From: Pseudomonas putida
GTDB taxonomy: Bacteria > Pseudomonadota > Gammaproteobacteria > Pseudomonadales > Pseudomonadaceae
Assembly (NCBI RefSeq): GCF_005080685.1
Contig: NZ_CP039371.1
Span: forward strand, 2,852,001 to 2,916,000
Length of the DNA: 64,000 nucleotides
Direction of reading: 5' to 3'
The position numbers were made by a program, and so were the translations under genes. The notes beneath the pieces were generated by a model. That model saw only the letters and a program-made list of their open reading frames with translations. It had not been told where the DNA came from and ran no database searches. Shown one piece after another: positions 63,876-64,000 of the stretch (positions are counted from its first letter, which is position 1; each line of letters begins with the position of its first letter).

Positions 63876-64000
63876 TTACTCCACTGTAGCCTTTTGCACG
63901 TCGTCCGCTGCCGACCACACGCGATAGCGCACTTCGACGCCCTCAGGCACGTATACCACCACCGGCAACTTGCTGTTGTAGCGCAGCAGGAAACCGTCAC
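63876..64000 (-). CDS. C-terminal end of a gene cut by the window
   Basis: The last 40 codons before a TAA stop, reading [20 protein letters not shown] to DDVQKATVE. The piece looks like a beta-rich domain end ([29 protein letters not shown]). The family cannot be told. It is on the same strand as the acetoacetyl-CoA synthetase and a REP separates them. Confidence 0.6.
   Translation of the reverse strand, partial: DGFLLRYNSKLPVVVYVPEGVEVRYRVWSAADDVQKATVE

Overview
The window reads as chromosome from a fluorescent Pseudomonas of the P. putida group. Base composition is GC-rich, gene density is high, many genes have P. putida-type counterparts (gluconate cluster, split B12 cluster, fap amyloid operon), and the intergenic REP at 52704-52727 has the P. 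putida-type core. No rRNA, tRNA or CRISPR array was found. The species cannot be fixed from sequence reading alone.

Layout. 1-4127: two tandem paralogous sensor kinases (the first cut by the window edge) and one sigma-54 response regulator. 4176-7786: small exported protein, gluconate permease, gluconokinase and a LacI-type repressor, with three copies of one operator motif. 7895-13073: a soluble double-PAS chemotaxis transducer convergent with a BvgS-like hybrid kinase and its LuxR-type regulator. 13299-22916: cobalamin region with two divergent B12 riboswitches, one driving cbtB-cbtA-cobE-cobM and the other cobW-cobN-chlI-VWA chelatase gene. Here cbtA and cobN each carry a one-base frame break and the VWA gene has no clear start. 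23033-27258: a small conserved gene, a VpsR-like sigma-54 activator and an LTA-synthase-like membrane enzyme. 27363-32650: complete fapABCDEF functional amyloid operon, with a terminator-like hairpin between fapC and fapD.

32951-37480: pnuC and a NadR-like kinase (NAD precursor uptake), beside two convergent secreted proteins of the DUF2599/halovibrin-like type, which are separated by a 143-bp MITE-like element. 37578-46913: chemotaxis transducer, uppP, DUF1294, YjbR, LysR/azoR pair, secreted hydrolase, MFS exporter and ABC-F protein. 46934-56275 is the accessory-looking part: an integrase remnant, many small orphan genes, an SRAP (YedK/HMCES) gene sharing a consensus LexA box with an unknown gene, a 0.7-kb imperfect palindrome, a GT25 glycosyltransferase and osmE. 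56446-64000 returns to ordinary chromosome: ogt, nitrilase-type hydrolase, phosphatase, two LysE exporters around an AraC regulator, ppiC, acetoacetyl-CoA synthetase and one gene cut by the right edge.

How genes work together: the gluconate repressor probably controls itself, kinase and permease through the shared operator. The riboswitches couple cobalt uptake and chelation to B12 level. The amyloid operon encodes subunits, protease and outer-membrane pore as one secretion system. The secreted NADase-like proteins and the PnuC/NadR pair suggest local NAD salvage, but that link is inference. Several gene pairs overlap by their 3' ends (MCP/hybrid kinase, hydrolase/MFS, ogt/membrane protein, phosphatase/LysE), showing compact packing.
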